Shown here piece by piece: positions 12,539 to 60,004 of a stretch of DNA of 64,000 nt. The position numbers and the translations under genes are program-made. The notes beneath the pieces were generated by a model. That model did not search any database and was not told where the DNA came from. It saw nothing but the letters and a program-made list of their open reading frames with translations. Source of the stretch: Limanda limanda (lineage: Eukaryota; Chordata; Actinopteri; Pleuronectiformes; Pleuronectidae); assembly GCF_963576545.1 (NCBI RefSeq), contig NC_083639.1:10258498-10322497 (forward strand). Reading direction: 5' to 3'. How positions within the stretch are numbered: position 1 is the first letter of the stretch; each line of letters begins with the position of its first letter.

Positions 12539-13239
12539 TTTATTACACAAAACTGGTGTGACAATAAATAAAACTCTCCACACATGAATGATGGACGTTA
12601 AATCTGTTTCCGATTTTCTTGCATACAAAAATACATCCGATATAATTCCGATATTCAAAATTTCTCCTATCGTGTTCGATCTACACTGACATGAGGGCAC
12701 TTTCATTCAGACAGTTTCCTCCACTGACCAACAGCAGCCGAAATGACAAAAAACACATCTGATAAGCCGCAAAGCGATCGGACTGCTAAGTGGATTTACT
12801 GTTTGGGGAGGTTGTCTAACGCAGCTTACCTGTCGATGATGATCTCAACTACAGACAGTTACACCCTCCATTATAGAGATTTGAGGGGAAATGAAACATT
12901 AAGCATAGCCTTTGTGTTTGTATGTGCGTGTGTTGTAAATACCAAGAAAATGGCTAAAAGTGGAGCTGCATGCTGGGATGTCACAGCGTATAGAATCAGT
13001 CTTTCCATTTCCGTCTCACTTAATCACAGCGCATAGTGTCGTCGCACCACTGCCTTCTCATTTAAGAACCTTTTAGAACAATCATCGCCTCCATCCTGGC
13101 CGACAGACCTTTTCACTAATATGATGGATTTGCTGCCAGGGGTGACAGGAGTGATGCATTGATTACTAATGGTAATCGCAGCTATAGAGAGCGGCTGAAG
13201 ATCCAGACTTGATGAGGAGGCGGGTTTCCTGGACTGACG
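12539..13239 (-). terminator. Probable crbn 3' UTR with polyA signal
   Basis: Minus-strand AATAAA (TTTATT at 12539-12544 on +) lies about 700 bases past the crbn stop codon. A UTR of this size is plausible, but other sites are possible. Confidence 0.35.
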
Positions 13240-21743
<8,504 letters not shown>

Positions 21744-22400
21744 ATCCCTGTGTTTACAATACAGACACTTCTTCTTCTGAGGCCTCCTCGGTGAGCTGCG
21801 GTTCCACAGCGCCCCCTCTCGGTTAGAGAGAATCAGCTGCGCCAGAAGAAGACTAGAATAGAAATCAATAAATCGACACGCCCAAAAAATAACAAATGTC
21901 CAAGTACTGAGATTATCCCTAGAAGAATAAATGATAATTATATAAAATATGATCAAGGAAGTAAAATTGATGTGCAGCAGACAAGCAGATGAGTCAAACG
22001 TAAATCTATACACATATCCATTGTACATGTGCATTTCAAATGTAGGTTATAAACCACCTGTCAAACTCCTGTTGAGAAAAACTCCTGGGTTGTACTTTTC
22101 CTTTTATGTAAAACATTATTAAACTGTTACCACATTTCAGAAGCAAATAATTTACTTGTTACTCCAGAACTGATAACCATAGTTATAATTGCATGTGAGT
22201 GTCTTAAATATCATGATAAAAGTTCAACTATATTATAGGTTGGGCTATAACCAAAATGTGGATGCTTATATGCATTTCTTTCAAAATATACATTGATTCA
22301 CTAAGCGAAAATTATCTAAAAGTTAACTGAACACGATCATAATATAATATCTCAAAAGTCCAATACAAGCTTAAGTTATCTCCTTCTGACAGACACTATT
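21744..22400. other. crbn promoter region and flank
   Basis: 21744-21850 is relatively GC-rich and holds the crbn 5' UTR and promoter; no TATA box was seen. From 21860 the DNA becomes AT-rich with no gene signal up to the inverted-repeat block. Confidence 0.4.
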
Positions 22401-22406
22401 ACAGTT

Positions 22407-22478
22407 TGTATATAATATGCCATTCAGTTCATAATTCGACTTGTACAGAGGGATGTGGTTTTTTACAAACAAACCGCT
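22407..22478 (+). repeat. Left copy (r1) of a ~75-bp inverted repeat
   Basis: 22407-22478 (beginning near CAGTTTGTATATAATATGCC and ending AAACAAACCGCTC) is repeated in reverse complement at 24614-24692 with only scattered mismatches. The pair encloses about 2.1 kb and looks like terminal inverted repeats of a DNA element. No clear target duplication was found outside. Confidence 0.8.
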
Positions 22479-22489
22479 CCTCATGGAGG

Positions 22490-22911
22490 ACAGGAGACCT
22501 CTGATTGGCTGTTGTCTTTTTGACTCTGCCTTTGATGCTGATGAAGCTTAAGACAGTTTATTATTGCACTCTGACCTTGTGTGAGGTAAGTCATGTCTCC
22601 CTCTCTTGAACTCAGTATTTATCCAGCATGCTAACCGCTACAATTCAGGCTTATAATTCAAGTTTGAAATGATGCTACAGTAAAATATGAAGCTGCTGTT
22701 GTTACCTGCTGCTGTTAAATGCTGATAATGTGCTGGTTTCTGTGCTGGTTGTTATGAAATGTATTTATTAAAATGGGATAATCCCATTGAGTTGCACCAA
22801 CTGGTTTTCAAAATGGTTGCTTTAATAAAAAATGTAGGAACATTGTTGAAAGCTTGTTATGTTTTCTGCTGCTTATATTGATTCCTGTGGTATTTATGTC
22901 ATTTAATGTTG
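22490..22911 (+). repeat. Arm A1 (r2) of a long inverted repeat
   Basis: About 420 bases match the reverse complement of 27892-28309 at high identity by eye, with small indels. Shared blocks include GACCTCTGATTGGCTGTTGT, GCACTCTGACCTTGTGTGAG and CTGCTGTTGTTACCTGCTGC. It includes a splice-donor-like GTGAG|GTAAGT, but no coding sequence could be linked to it. Confidence 0.88.
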
Positions 22912-24211
22912 ATATTTAAATGAATGAGTATTGATATCGTGATGCTAACTCTCAGGGCCGGCCCTGGCAATGTTGGCACCCTAGGCGAGATTTCAAATTG
23001 GTGGCCCCCAACACACATGCAAACTGTCATGCATCCACAATAACTTTTGGACTGTATACAGATGCACACACAGGCAGACAAAATTGTAGGCCAAAAAAAA
23101 CAATAAAAATATATAAAGTCTGAAATCAGCTGTACTGATAGCATATCATGTCCTGTCGAAAAAAATAAACATTAAAGATGTCCACAATCGGGGTGATTCT
23201 TACCTCTATATTGTTCTTTCTTCTCCGCCTCTACTTTGCGGTGCTTTCTGAATTGTGCACCTGATCATTTATTATTTTTTTGATTCATCTTTGACTCTAA
23301 CTGAAGTCTGTCACCGCAGCATGTCTGTTCTCACAGGGAGCCCATCCAGGAGGATGTTTTAGATGATGGCTTGCTCACATTTCGTAATTCATACTTGGCC
23401 TCCAGAAAGTTGGTACATGGGCACAAGTGATAGGAATCCCAAGCTGTTTTTCAAGACATAGCACACCTACACTTTCACAAGTGTATGTTTTATTAAAACT
23501 ATTTCAGATAATTGAATGTCTACTGATGCATGTTGAAATGATTTAATTCTTTGCTTTGGGTTTTAAGCTATGTTATGATCAAGGTGTAAACAGAGAAGTT
23601 TGAGAAGGAAATTTTCTTCTTCTAATATTAATGGTTTATCTAAATTCTTCTAATAGACCTGTAGTTTATATACTTGACGGTTTCTTATGTTCGAGGTAGG
23701 TCTCTTAACATCTCATTTGTTTTGAATACACAAGTATCCACCATCGCTACAACTTAAATTAAATTAAATTAAATGAATAAAAAAATTTAAAAATAAAAAA
23801 CTTTTAAAAAACCTGCGCACAATTCCTGGGTTTCTGCGCATGATGTGCGCAATGGGCTTCTGCACAGGATGTGCGCGCCAGTTTTAAAAAAAAATGTTTT
23901 TTAAATTTAATTTATTCACATTTGTTTTTAAATATTTAATTTGAAATGGTTATGGTTCATTTTTGTTATTAAATTTACATATTATTAGATATTGTGCAAT
24001 GAATAGGTGGTTGAAGTCCTGCCAACACAACGGCCTGCCAAACTTACCCATGAGTTCGTACCCAGCTCCTGTGTCCACTGGTGTCCTGGTTCCACCCATG
24101 GCAGCGTAGTGGCGTGGGGCTGGCTCATCCCTGCGGCCCAGGGAGCGCAGTTCTCTGCGCTGGTTCAGGGGTAAAAGATGCTGGTCTTCACAGGTGACTG
24201 ATCTACGCAAG
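22912..24211. mobile_element. Insertion inside arm A, with hAT-like terminus
   Basis: This segment separates r2 from r3 in the left copy. The right copy has only about 100 unrelated bases at that place. It starts close to CAGGGCCGGCCCTGGCAATG at 22953, which resembles the terminal inverted repeat of some vertebrate hAT-type elements and is followed by a CCCTAGGCGAG block. No matching right terminus was found, so the element is truncated or misassigned. An AT-rich palindromic stretch (23760-23945) and an exon-like GC-rich block (24045-24190) lie inside. Confidence 0.4.
24045..24195 (-). pseudogene. Exon-like GC-rich block of unknown origin
   Basis: On the minus strand an open frame across this block ends at a good splice donor (ATGG|GTAAGT, near 24047). 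It encodes a peptide with RRELRSLGRRDEPAPRHY followed by GYELMG. GC content is clearly higher than in the surrounding AT-rich DNA. The frame stays open into neighbouring repeat DNA, so the true 5' border is unknown; a weak acceptor candidate (GATCAG) is near 24202. I do not recognise the protein. It may be an exon fragment carried by a transposable element, or chance. Confidence 0.25.
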
Positions 24212-24436
24212 CCTTGCTTTAATGTCCCAGTGTCACTGATGTTAGAATCTTTTGATGACTTAGATGTAAAGATGAAAGATTTATACGATCTGAAGAGAGA
24301 AAAGAGTGTTTTTGACCTGAACTGATATATTAGTCTGGTATAGTGATAGCGATAGCACCACCTACTGCCAAAAGGAGGTAAGCCTCGTTTTAAAACTAAA
24401 TTCAATTTAGATAACATTTTCCCTATGGGGTCTAAC
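24212..24436 (+). repeat. Arm A2 (r3) of the long inverted repeat
   Basis: About 220 bases match the reverse complement of 27572-27788 by eye. Shared blocks include GCGATAGCACCACC, AGGAGGTAAGCCTCGTTTTA and AAGAGTGTTTTTGACC. The order r2-r3 is the same in both copies, so this is one duplicated unit in opposite orientations. Confidence 0.87.
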
Positions 24437-24613
24437 TTGATGGGATGGACTGTTATGTGTGATTAGCTTTTACATTTATTGGTACTTTTACAAAATGGAA
24501 GGTTTCATGGATTTTAGTAGAATGTAAAATCTTTTTTACATTCTAGTGTTTTACCTAATATGCTAAGAGTGTTAGATTTATTTCTCTTCTCTATTTCGTT
24601 GAATTATTTAATG

Positions 24614-24692
24614 AGCGGTTTGTTTGTATCAACCACATCCCTCTTTACAAATCGAATTACGAACTTAATGGCATATTATATACAAACTGTTT
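24614..24692 (-). repeat. Right copy (r1') of the ~75-bp inverted repeat
   Basis: Reverse complement of 22407-22478. It ends in ATATACAAACTG, opposite the left copy, giving the 22.4-24.7 kb segment the shape of an element with terminal inverted repeats. Confidence 0.8.
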
Positions 24693-25630
24693 TTTTCCTA
24701 ACCACTCTCCCCACACACACAATCTCTCACTAGATCTGACCTCGAACTATACTCATCATGAACTCTTAATGGAAGCTTCTTTCATATGTTTATTTAATTG
24801 ACGGTTAATTGTTCTGATTTGGAAATGAATTTGTTTGCCATTTACTACTGGAAATTTGGTCAATGAGTTATGTTTAATCATACCCATTTGATTTGAATGT
24901 TAACTTGATTGCAAAACTTAATTGAATATATATTGATTAACCAAATTGATTGCAATTTATTTTTCTTTGATGCCTTCTGTAGTTAGGTAAATAAGCTATC
25001 TGGTTTAATTTGCTTATTTACTGGTTGTCATTTTTGACAGTTGAAGCCCCGTCTGGCACCCAACTCTTATTTTCAGTTAAGAAAACCTAAGCTACAGGTT
25101 TATTATAATGCTTTTGTTTATGTAGTGGACCAGTGAAAATACCTAACGCTTATGCGGTTGCTATTAAGGACCCTAATAAAAATTGGTTTGTTAGAAAAGT
25201 CCTAAACTTAGACATCCCGAGTGTTGGTCTTGGTAAATTACTGAAGCTAGGATGACAGCAGAATGGGTGTGGCGTCTGCAACATGTGATGTCCAACATCC
25301 CTCAAACCAAATGGTTATTGATCCACCCATGCAGTGCTGAGCTTTGCTTTAATGCAGAATCCTGCACCATTAGGAGACAACTGTGATTTATGTTCCCTGC
25401 ATAGCTAGATGTGATTTGTGCAGTCTAACAATCAGTGCTTCAGGATTCGACCAAACATAACCTGTCATCTCTGCTCAGCACAAATCGTAATGAGGTTTAG
25501 TAAATACTTACATTGACACTAAAATGTGAGCTAAAGCTTAGAACACTTCCCTCTACTTTGTTTAAAGAACCTAAAGTGATAGTAATATTAAAGATAATAG
25601 GCTGAAACAGGGTAAACTTTTAAACAGTGT
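24693..25630. other. Intergenic, no gene seen
   Basis: AT-rich DNA between the left repeat block and the 3' end of rpl41, with no recognisable coding, RNA or repeat feature. Confidence 0.55.
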
Positions 25631-25633
25631 TGA

Positions 25634-25884
25634 TTTATTGTTCAAAACACCACATGACAGTTGTTGGCAAACAGTATGTGTAATGGTCCATGAACATTGC
25701 AGCTGCCGTTCTGATGTTGCAAAACCGGTCCAGCGTCTTTGCCGTCTTCCAGTCAGACATCCATGAGTGGTGCTGTCCTCTGAAAACAGGGTTGGGCCTT
25801 GCGTCACTGGTTGCAGCTCCACAGTCCACACGTGTCAGTCGTCTGGAGGGGCTCGGACGGGATCACAGCTGCAGCGATGAGGGC
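25634..25884 (-). terminator. rpl41 3' UTR and polyA signal
   Basis: Minus-strand AATAAA (TTTATT at 25634-25639 on +) lies about 250 bases past the rpl41 stop codon. A short 3' UTR of this size fits a ribosomal protein gene. Confidence 0.65.
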
Positions 25885-27186
25885 TTACTTAGACCTCTGC
25901 CTCATCTTCCTCCTTTTACGCTTCAGTCTGGTGAAAAGAAAGCACAGCAGTCAGCACAATGTACAAAGGTTTCCTGGAACCCAACCCTAGTCCATTGTAG
26001 AGCACATCAGGACAGCACATCACAGGTCCTTTATACTTTTACATGTTGGCAGCTATAATCTGATAATGTAGGCTGAATCCCAACTGAGTAATTATTGCAA
26101 ATACAAGTTGTGATTGGAAAGATGTGCATTAATTTAGACAAAGCTTCTGTATCACACTGATGACAAGCTATATATTTAACTGTAGACAAATTGTGTTAAG
26201 ACCTTTTCTCAAACTGAAGCTAATTGATGAACCAAATGCAGGCTGCTTAATTATTAATCATTTAATGAACATAATGCGAGCCTCTTAATCAGTCAGACTA
26301 AGGCCATGCTCGTATGATCCTGCCTTCCTTTTCCAGTACAGGACAGACATTAAAGCACATGTCATACACATGTAATGTCCAATCAACTGTTCATCTTAGT
26401 TAAAGGAATAAAACTGATGGCACCAGTGAGTTTTAACACAGCACTAGAACTAAACTATAATACTACTGCTACTGTAGAGCAGTCATTATATTAGTGTAAA
26501 TTCCAGCTGTAGCCAGTATAACACTATATTGGATTGGTCAAGATGGTGATGTTGAGAGCAACATAAAATGTTCAACCAAAGATTGTCTATCGGGATGATC
26601 AATGAGATATTCCTAATCAGGCCGAGTACTTTTCAAATATCATAAAAATGACTAGAAACGAGGTTGTCAACATAACTGAGTGGATCATTGATTCTTACCT
26701 GCGCATACGCTTCTTCCTCCACTAGAAGACAAAAAGAGACAAGTATTAATGTGAAATCAAGATGCAAACCATGTGTCCCCCTCCCACAGACACAGCATGT
26801 GACTGTGCTGCAGACAGAAGCAGCACATCGATCTTACATCAGTAATAGAAGGCCTGTTTGTTAATATCCACAAAACATGGACGATGGAAGTAGCTGCATG
26901 TGATAAAGGGCGCAGCGCTGCAGACACCGCAGCGTGCAGCACCGAGGGCCTGTGGTAGCATTAGCATTACTCAGCACATGGTATAGTACTGTTAGCTGCT
27001 GACGCTAATATAAATACTGATGTTAAAACACTGGAGGAGAGACTGAGCAGACATGTAAAGAGAAGAGTAAAGTTAACGAGGTAACAGCAGGGTTCTTAGA
27101 TATGTTAGCTTGTTAGCTAGCAGGGTCGACTGCAGCGGGAAAAGGAAACCAACAAACTACAAACTCCATCTTACCTTAGCTCTCAT
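25885..27186 (-). CDS. rpl41: Large-subunit ribosomal protein eL41
   Basis: Three tiny coding exons, 27175-27186, 26699-26721 and 25885-25927, join in phase to 25 residues: MRAK, then WRKKRMR, then RLKRKRRKMRQRSK. This is the full, nearly invariant, highly basic eL41 peptide, which lies in the interface of the cytosolic 60S subunit. The exons are too short to be found as ordinary open frames. A non-coding first exon (about 27302-27328) starts with a CTCTTTCC pyrimidine tract typical of 5'TOP mRNAs and splices to 27201. A TATA-like box lies about 25-30 bases upstream. The gene sits between two long inverted-repeat copies and follows pa2g4 and erbb3 on the same strand, as in human. All three splice junctions use GT-AG. 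Confidence 0.96.
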
Positions 27187-27301
27187 CGTGTGGAGAAGAT
27201 TCTGTGGAGATAAACACAAGAAGATTAGTAAGAACTGCGGATGATTAATAAAAAGTAGAGATTCGTTTGGATTGTATCAGAGGAGAAATGTTGCTGCGTA
27301 C

Positions 27302-27360
27302 CTCGAAGCGAGGAGAGCATGGAAAGAGGATGTGACGAAGGAGGAGGGCGGTATTTATAA
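27302..27360 (-). promoter_or_regulatory. rpl41 core promoter and 5'TOP leader exon
   Basis: Reading the minus strand, TATAAATA (27359 to 27352) is followed about 25-30 bases later by the pyrimidine tract CTCTTTCC (27328 to 27321), the expected cap site of a TOP mRNA. The leader exon ends at a GTACGC donor (27302|27301). It contains an ATG at 27320, only eight bases from the predicted cap. Confidence 0.7.
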
Positions 27361-27571
27361 GGAATGGGGCGTCAGCTATCACACGTGAATCATGGGAAAT
27401 GTAGTTCAAATGGGCAGACGAGCGTATTGGCCGCTCAAGTAAAAGTAAAAGTTCTGAAGTGAAATGTTACCTGAAGAAATGTTTTGAAATAAAGTGTTAT
27501 CTCCCATTTGCATGCAAGTAAAAGTACCAATATATGTAAAAACTAAACACACATAACGGTCCACCCCACAA

Positions 27572-27788
27572 AGTTAGATCCCATAGTGAAAACTTTATCT
27601 AGAGTGAATTTAGTTTTAAAACGAGGCTTACCTCCTTTGGCAGTGGGTGGTGCTATCGCTATACTAGACTTATAGGTCAGTTCCGGTCAAAAACACTCTT
27701 TTCTCTCTTCAAATTGTATAAATCTTTCAACTTTACATCTAAGACATCAAAGGATTCAAACATCACTGACACTGTGACATCAAAGCAA
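27572..27788 (-). repeat. Arm B2 (r3') of the long inverted repeat
   Basis: Reverse complement of arm A2 (24212-24436). It lies about 210 bases upstream of the rpl41 TATA box. Confidence 0.87.
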
Positions 27789-27891
27789 ACTGACAAACGT
27801 TGCTTAATGAATCCTTATACAGCTCATTTGAGCCTTAAATACTGTAGTTAGAGTTAGCATCACGCTTTCAATAGTAATTTATTTAAAGAGC

Positions 27892-28309
27892 AACATTAAA
27901 TGACATCAATATCCCAGGAATCAATATAAGCAGCAGAAAACATAATGAGCCGTCAACAATGTTCCCACATTTGTTATGAAAGCAACCATCCTTTTGAAAA
28001 CCAGTTGGTGCAACTCAATGGGTTTATCCCATTTGAATAAATACATGTCACAACAACCACCACAGAAACCAGCACATTATCAGCATTAAACAGCAGCAGG
28101 TAACAACAGCAGCTTCATATTTTACTGTAGCATCATTTCAAACTTGAATTATAAACCTGAATTGTAGAGGTTAGCATGCTGGATAAATACAGAGGGAGAC
28201 ATGACTTACCTCACACAAGGTCAGAGTGCAATAAGAAACTGCCTTAAGCTTCAGCAGCATCAGAGGCAGAGTCAAAAAGACAACAGCCAATCAGAGGTCT
28301 CCTGTCGAA
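27892..28309 (-). repeat. Arm B1 (r2') of the long inverted repeat
   Basis: Reverse complement of arm A1 (22490-22911), separated from B2 by about 100 bases where arm A carries its 1.3 kb insertion. The outer 75-bp repeat r1 was not found beyond this end. Confidence 0.88.
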
Positions 28310-29514
28310 GGTATCCATTCAGATTCTTCCTGTTGTCCCAAACCCAGTGGAATTATGATGGAATTCAAATTCAAATCAACTTCAAAGTCAAATTTTTGCA
28401 TCTGGTTGCTATGGTGATGAAAACACCAACTGATGAAGGAAGTTTTCACAATAATTTACTTGAGTAAATTTACTCTAACTCATTAAGATACTTTCATGAC
28501 TACATTCGATTTACATTTATAATAATAATATTTTAAGAATAATGTTAATTATTTATGTTTAAAACACTTGTAGTAGATTTTGTCTGTGTGTGTAAAATAA
28601 TCCTTTTTAGTCCTTAGTCCCATTCACCCTTTGTGACATTTGACAGCATTAAAAATACCATAATGTCTTATTTTTAGCTTGACATCTGATCACTTTTCCT
28701 ATAGTTACACAAAATACGCAAAAAGCTTGTGTATTTGTATTTGCGACCAAAATTGTAGGAGGAAACAGAACAAATAATATGTAATGCATGACATAACATA
28801 TTGTCATTCATTGCCTAGTGTGGAATGCAGTATAATGCACACAATACAAATCCTGCAGAATGTTATGTGTAATGCACAAATCATTCTAATAAAAATATAG
28901 GGTTAGGGTTTGATTTTTACATGTATCATCAGCAAAACAGTTAAAATAACTATGAAAAACTAACTGATGACAAGGTTATTTAATGTTACTATTATTGTAT
29001 TATTGTCATAATTAATACATAAATAAAACCAATTGTAAAAAAACTAAGAAAAATTGTCTTGTGTTGCTGTGTTGTGTTGTTGTGAGCACTAGCACACTAA
29101 ACCATTCACACTGATGTGTTTAACTCCAACACTGTGTTAATTGATCAGAGCCATGAATCCTGTATCTATATTCAGAAAGACATACACAGGTAGATGTTAT
29201 CTTACTTGTAATATTTATATAAGATAAGATAAAACATATTTCCAAATATTTACATCATTAAAATATTTTGGACAAACCATTATCTTCACATCCCGCTCTT
29301 CTTTGTACAATGATTGTCTGCTGGTCCAGGAGTTTGTTTTTCTTCTACCTTCACTGTCCCCATAACTCGCTTACAGATACTGTTCTCCATTACATTTTAA
29401 ATCTTAAATCCTTATTGTTTGAACATAAAAAGGAAGCAGTCTTGATATTTTGGTTCAAGTATTCTAGATTTTGACAAAGACCTTCACAGAAAACAAACAA
29501 CCTATGAAAATGTT
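28310..29514. other. Intergenic, no gene seen
   Basis: AT-rich DNA between the right repeat arm and the pa2g4 3' UTR. A single GGGTTAGGGTTT near 28904 is too short to be telomeric. Confidence 0.55.
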
Positions 29515-30860
29515 TTTATTTCATTCGATGTAAAGTTCCATCAACCACTGACCAAACAAAGCAGAATTTCACTTTTCTTGACACCTTGAACTGTTGACAA
29601 ACCCAACTCAACACAGTCACTGTTCTTTAGATGAAGCTCCGACCTTAGAGGATTTGTCACTGGTCCAGCTTAGCTTCTGTTCTCAGGTGTCACAATATGA
29701 ATGATGTATCACAAATAGAAAAGGCTCTCAAAACTGGAACTTGAAGGTTTCTACCTTTTCATAAAGTTAAAGGGAAATGGCAGTAAACGTAGCATATTAT
29801 TCCTGTAAGTCAAAAATCATGACAATTGTGTGTGTGTGTGTGTGTGTTTTTTTTACAGTTAAATATTCTAGTCTTCTGCTCGGGTTATTACCTTAAAAAC
29901 ATCTAGTGACTAAAACTTTTAGTTTCATCAAAACATGTCATCAGGTCATGATGATAGAAGGGTAAATGTAATCCCTCACTACAACTAACTCTGTAGCAAA
30001 ACAAACTTGTGTAATACATTCCTTTTCAATGTTGAGTTACATTTATGGAGTTGCCGTTGTTCATCATCGGGACAAATTCACGATTCAACCCTTTACTGCA
30101 TGGTGTGATCAAGACAAATTTAGATTAAGACACATATGAAATGCTTTTGGTCTTTAACAATGTAATATCATCCTTACTGATTCACACACAAAAGTATGTG
30201 AATCGTTTAACCTCCAATAAAACATAAGATCAAGTATAATTTTAAATTATTGTTTGAAAAACATACAAATAAAAATAACTTTGTTGCCAATGGAAAAGCA
30301 CATGCAGTACTTCAGTTGAAATGTCACATTGAAGAAACAGTGAGTCCCTCGTGAACTCAGACAAACAGATGTCTTGACAATGAGATAACAAATATGACAC
30401 CATTATCTATTAACTAACCTTTTACTCAGTTTGGTGTCAATAACACAAACTCCCATAAAAACACTGGGGAAGCTTCGGTTTTACTGAAAACTAAATGTCT
30501 TCTGCAAATAGTTCAAACATGAAGAGAACCAAGACATTTTTAAATTTACAAAACCTGGCTCAATTTACACATTTATCATTTGGCAACATGTCAATTCTAA
30601 ATGATTTGCAAATAGTCTTTAATTCCTGTTTAAATTAGGCGAGAATGCATCATGTTTTTCTTCAATGCTGCAAAGGGTTAAACATGTCGTCCACGCAAGA
30701 TCCTTCAATACCAACATTTTTCATGAATTCCTCAGTTTAATTGGTGTAATTAACACTAGGGGGAATGACTGACAGACAGTGTGGAGCAGTTTGTTGTGTC
30801 TTCTCTTGCTTCTCTGTGTGGTCTTGCATGTGTTGAAAGGCAGTGTGTAATTAGTACAAT
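29515..30860 (-). terminator. Probable pa2g4 3' UTR with polyA signal
   Basis: Minus-strand AATAAA (TTTATT at 29515-29520 on +) is about 1.3 kb past the pa2g4 stop codon. The interval has no other gene, but nearer cryptic signals cannot be excluded. A (GT)n tract of about ten units lies at 29827-29848. Confidence 0.4.
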
Positions 30861-57682
<26,822 letters not shown>

Positions 57683-57949
57683 CCTCAGTCAAATATCCAG
57701 GCTGCTGGTTTTTAAACAAACACCCCCGTCATACTAATGAGAAGAAAATGTCCCTTTTATGATCCAAAATCGTCCTCGGTCGTGTCAAGGCGTGAGAGTC
57801 CATTGAGTCCATCCAGATTTTACGCGCAGTGTTTCCAGATTGCCCGTCGACGTCCTCTAGTCCTGGAAATGAAAATAGTGAATAGCTTCCAGTGTTTTCT
57901 CTCTGTGACATTTAACTGAGCCGCAACTTTACATGCTGCCCTCTCCGGT

Positions 57950-58060
57950 CTGTGTGAGAGGAATCACTACAGCTCCGTGATTGGAGCGCAACGCGCAGCC
58001 AATCAGAGGCGGGAGCGACTCTTTTCTTCCTGCACTGATTTATCTGGGAGGGCCCTGACT
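57950..58060 (-). promoter_or_regulatory. Putative erbb3 promoter
   Basis: About 270-380 bases upstream of the erbb3 ATG lie two CCAAT-box cores in opposite orientations (GTGATTGGAGC and CCAATCAG, 57976-58006) and an adjoining GC-box-like GAGGCGGGA. The local GC content is raised. No TATA box was seen. Boundaries are inferred. Confidence 0.45.
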
Positions 58061-59799
<1,739 letters not shown>

Positions 59800-59944
59800 T
59801 ATGTGTCTGAGTCAAATGAAAGGTAAGGGAGATGTTAAAAGCAAATGGTTAATATTCCACCACTACCAGGAAGTCATTCACATATCTTTGTGGTGTTTTT
59901 CCTATTTGTCCTCACTGACAACCTGTTCAATAACACACTCAGCC

Positions 59945-59961
59945 ACACACACACACCCACC

Positions 59962-60003
<42 letters not shown>
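59945..60003. repeat. (AC)n microsatellite with CCCA interruptions
   Basis: About 58 bases of AC interrupted by CCCACCCACCCACC, 150 bases from the preceding (GT)n tract and of complementary sequence, so the two could pair. Confidence 0.93.

Positions 60004-60004
<1 letters not shown>

Noticed and set aside
12286..12585. 99-codon minus-strand frame
   Set aside because: Random-looking composition at or beyond the probable crbn 3' end, with no motif or splice partner.
23950..24417. 155-codon minus-strand frame as a complete gene
   Set aside because: Half of it lies in repeat arm A2, which is also present without a matching frame at 27.6 kb. Only the 24045-24195 part looks exon-like, and that is reported separately.
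28904..28916. Telomere-like GGGTTAGGGTTT
   Set aside because: Only about two units; no interstitial telomere array.
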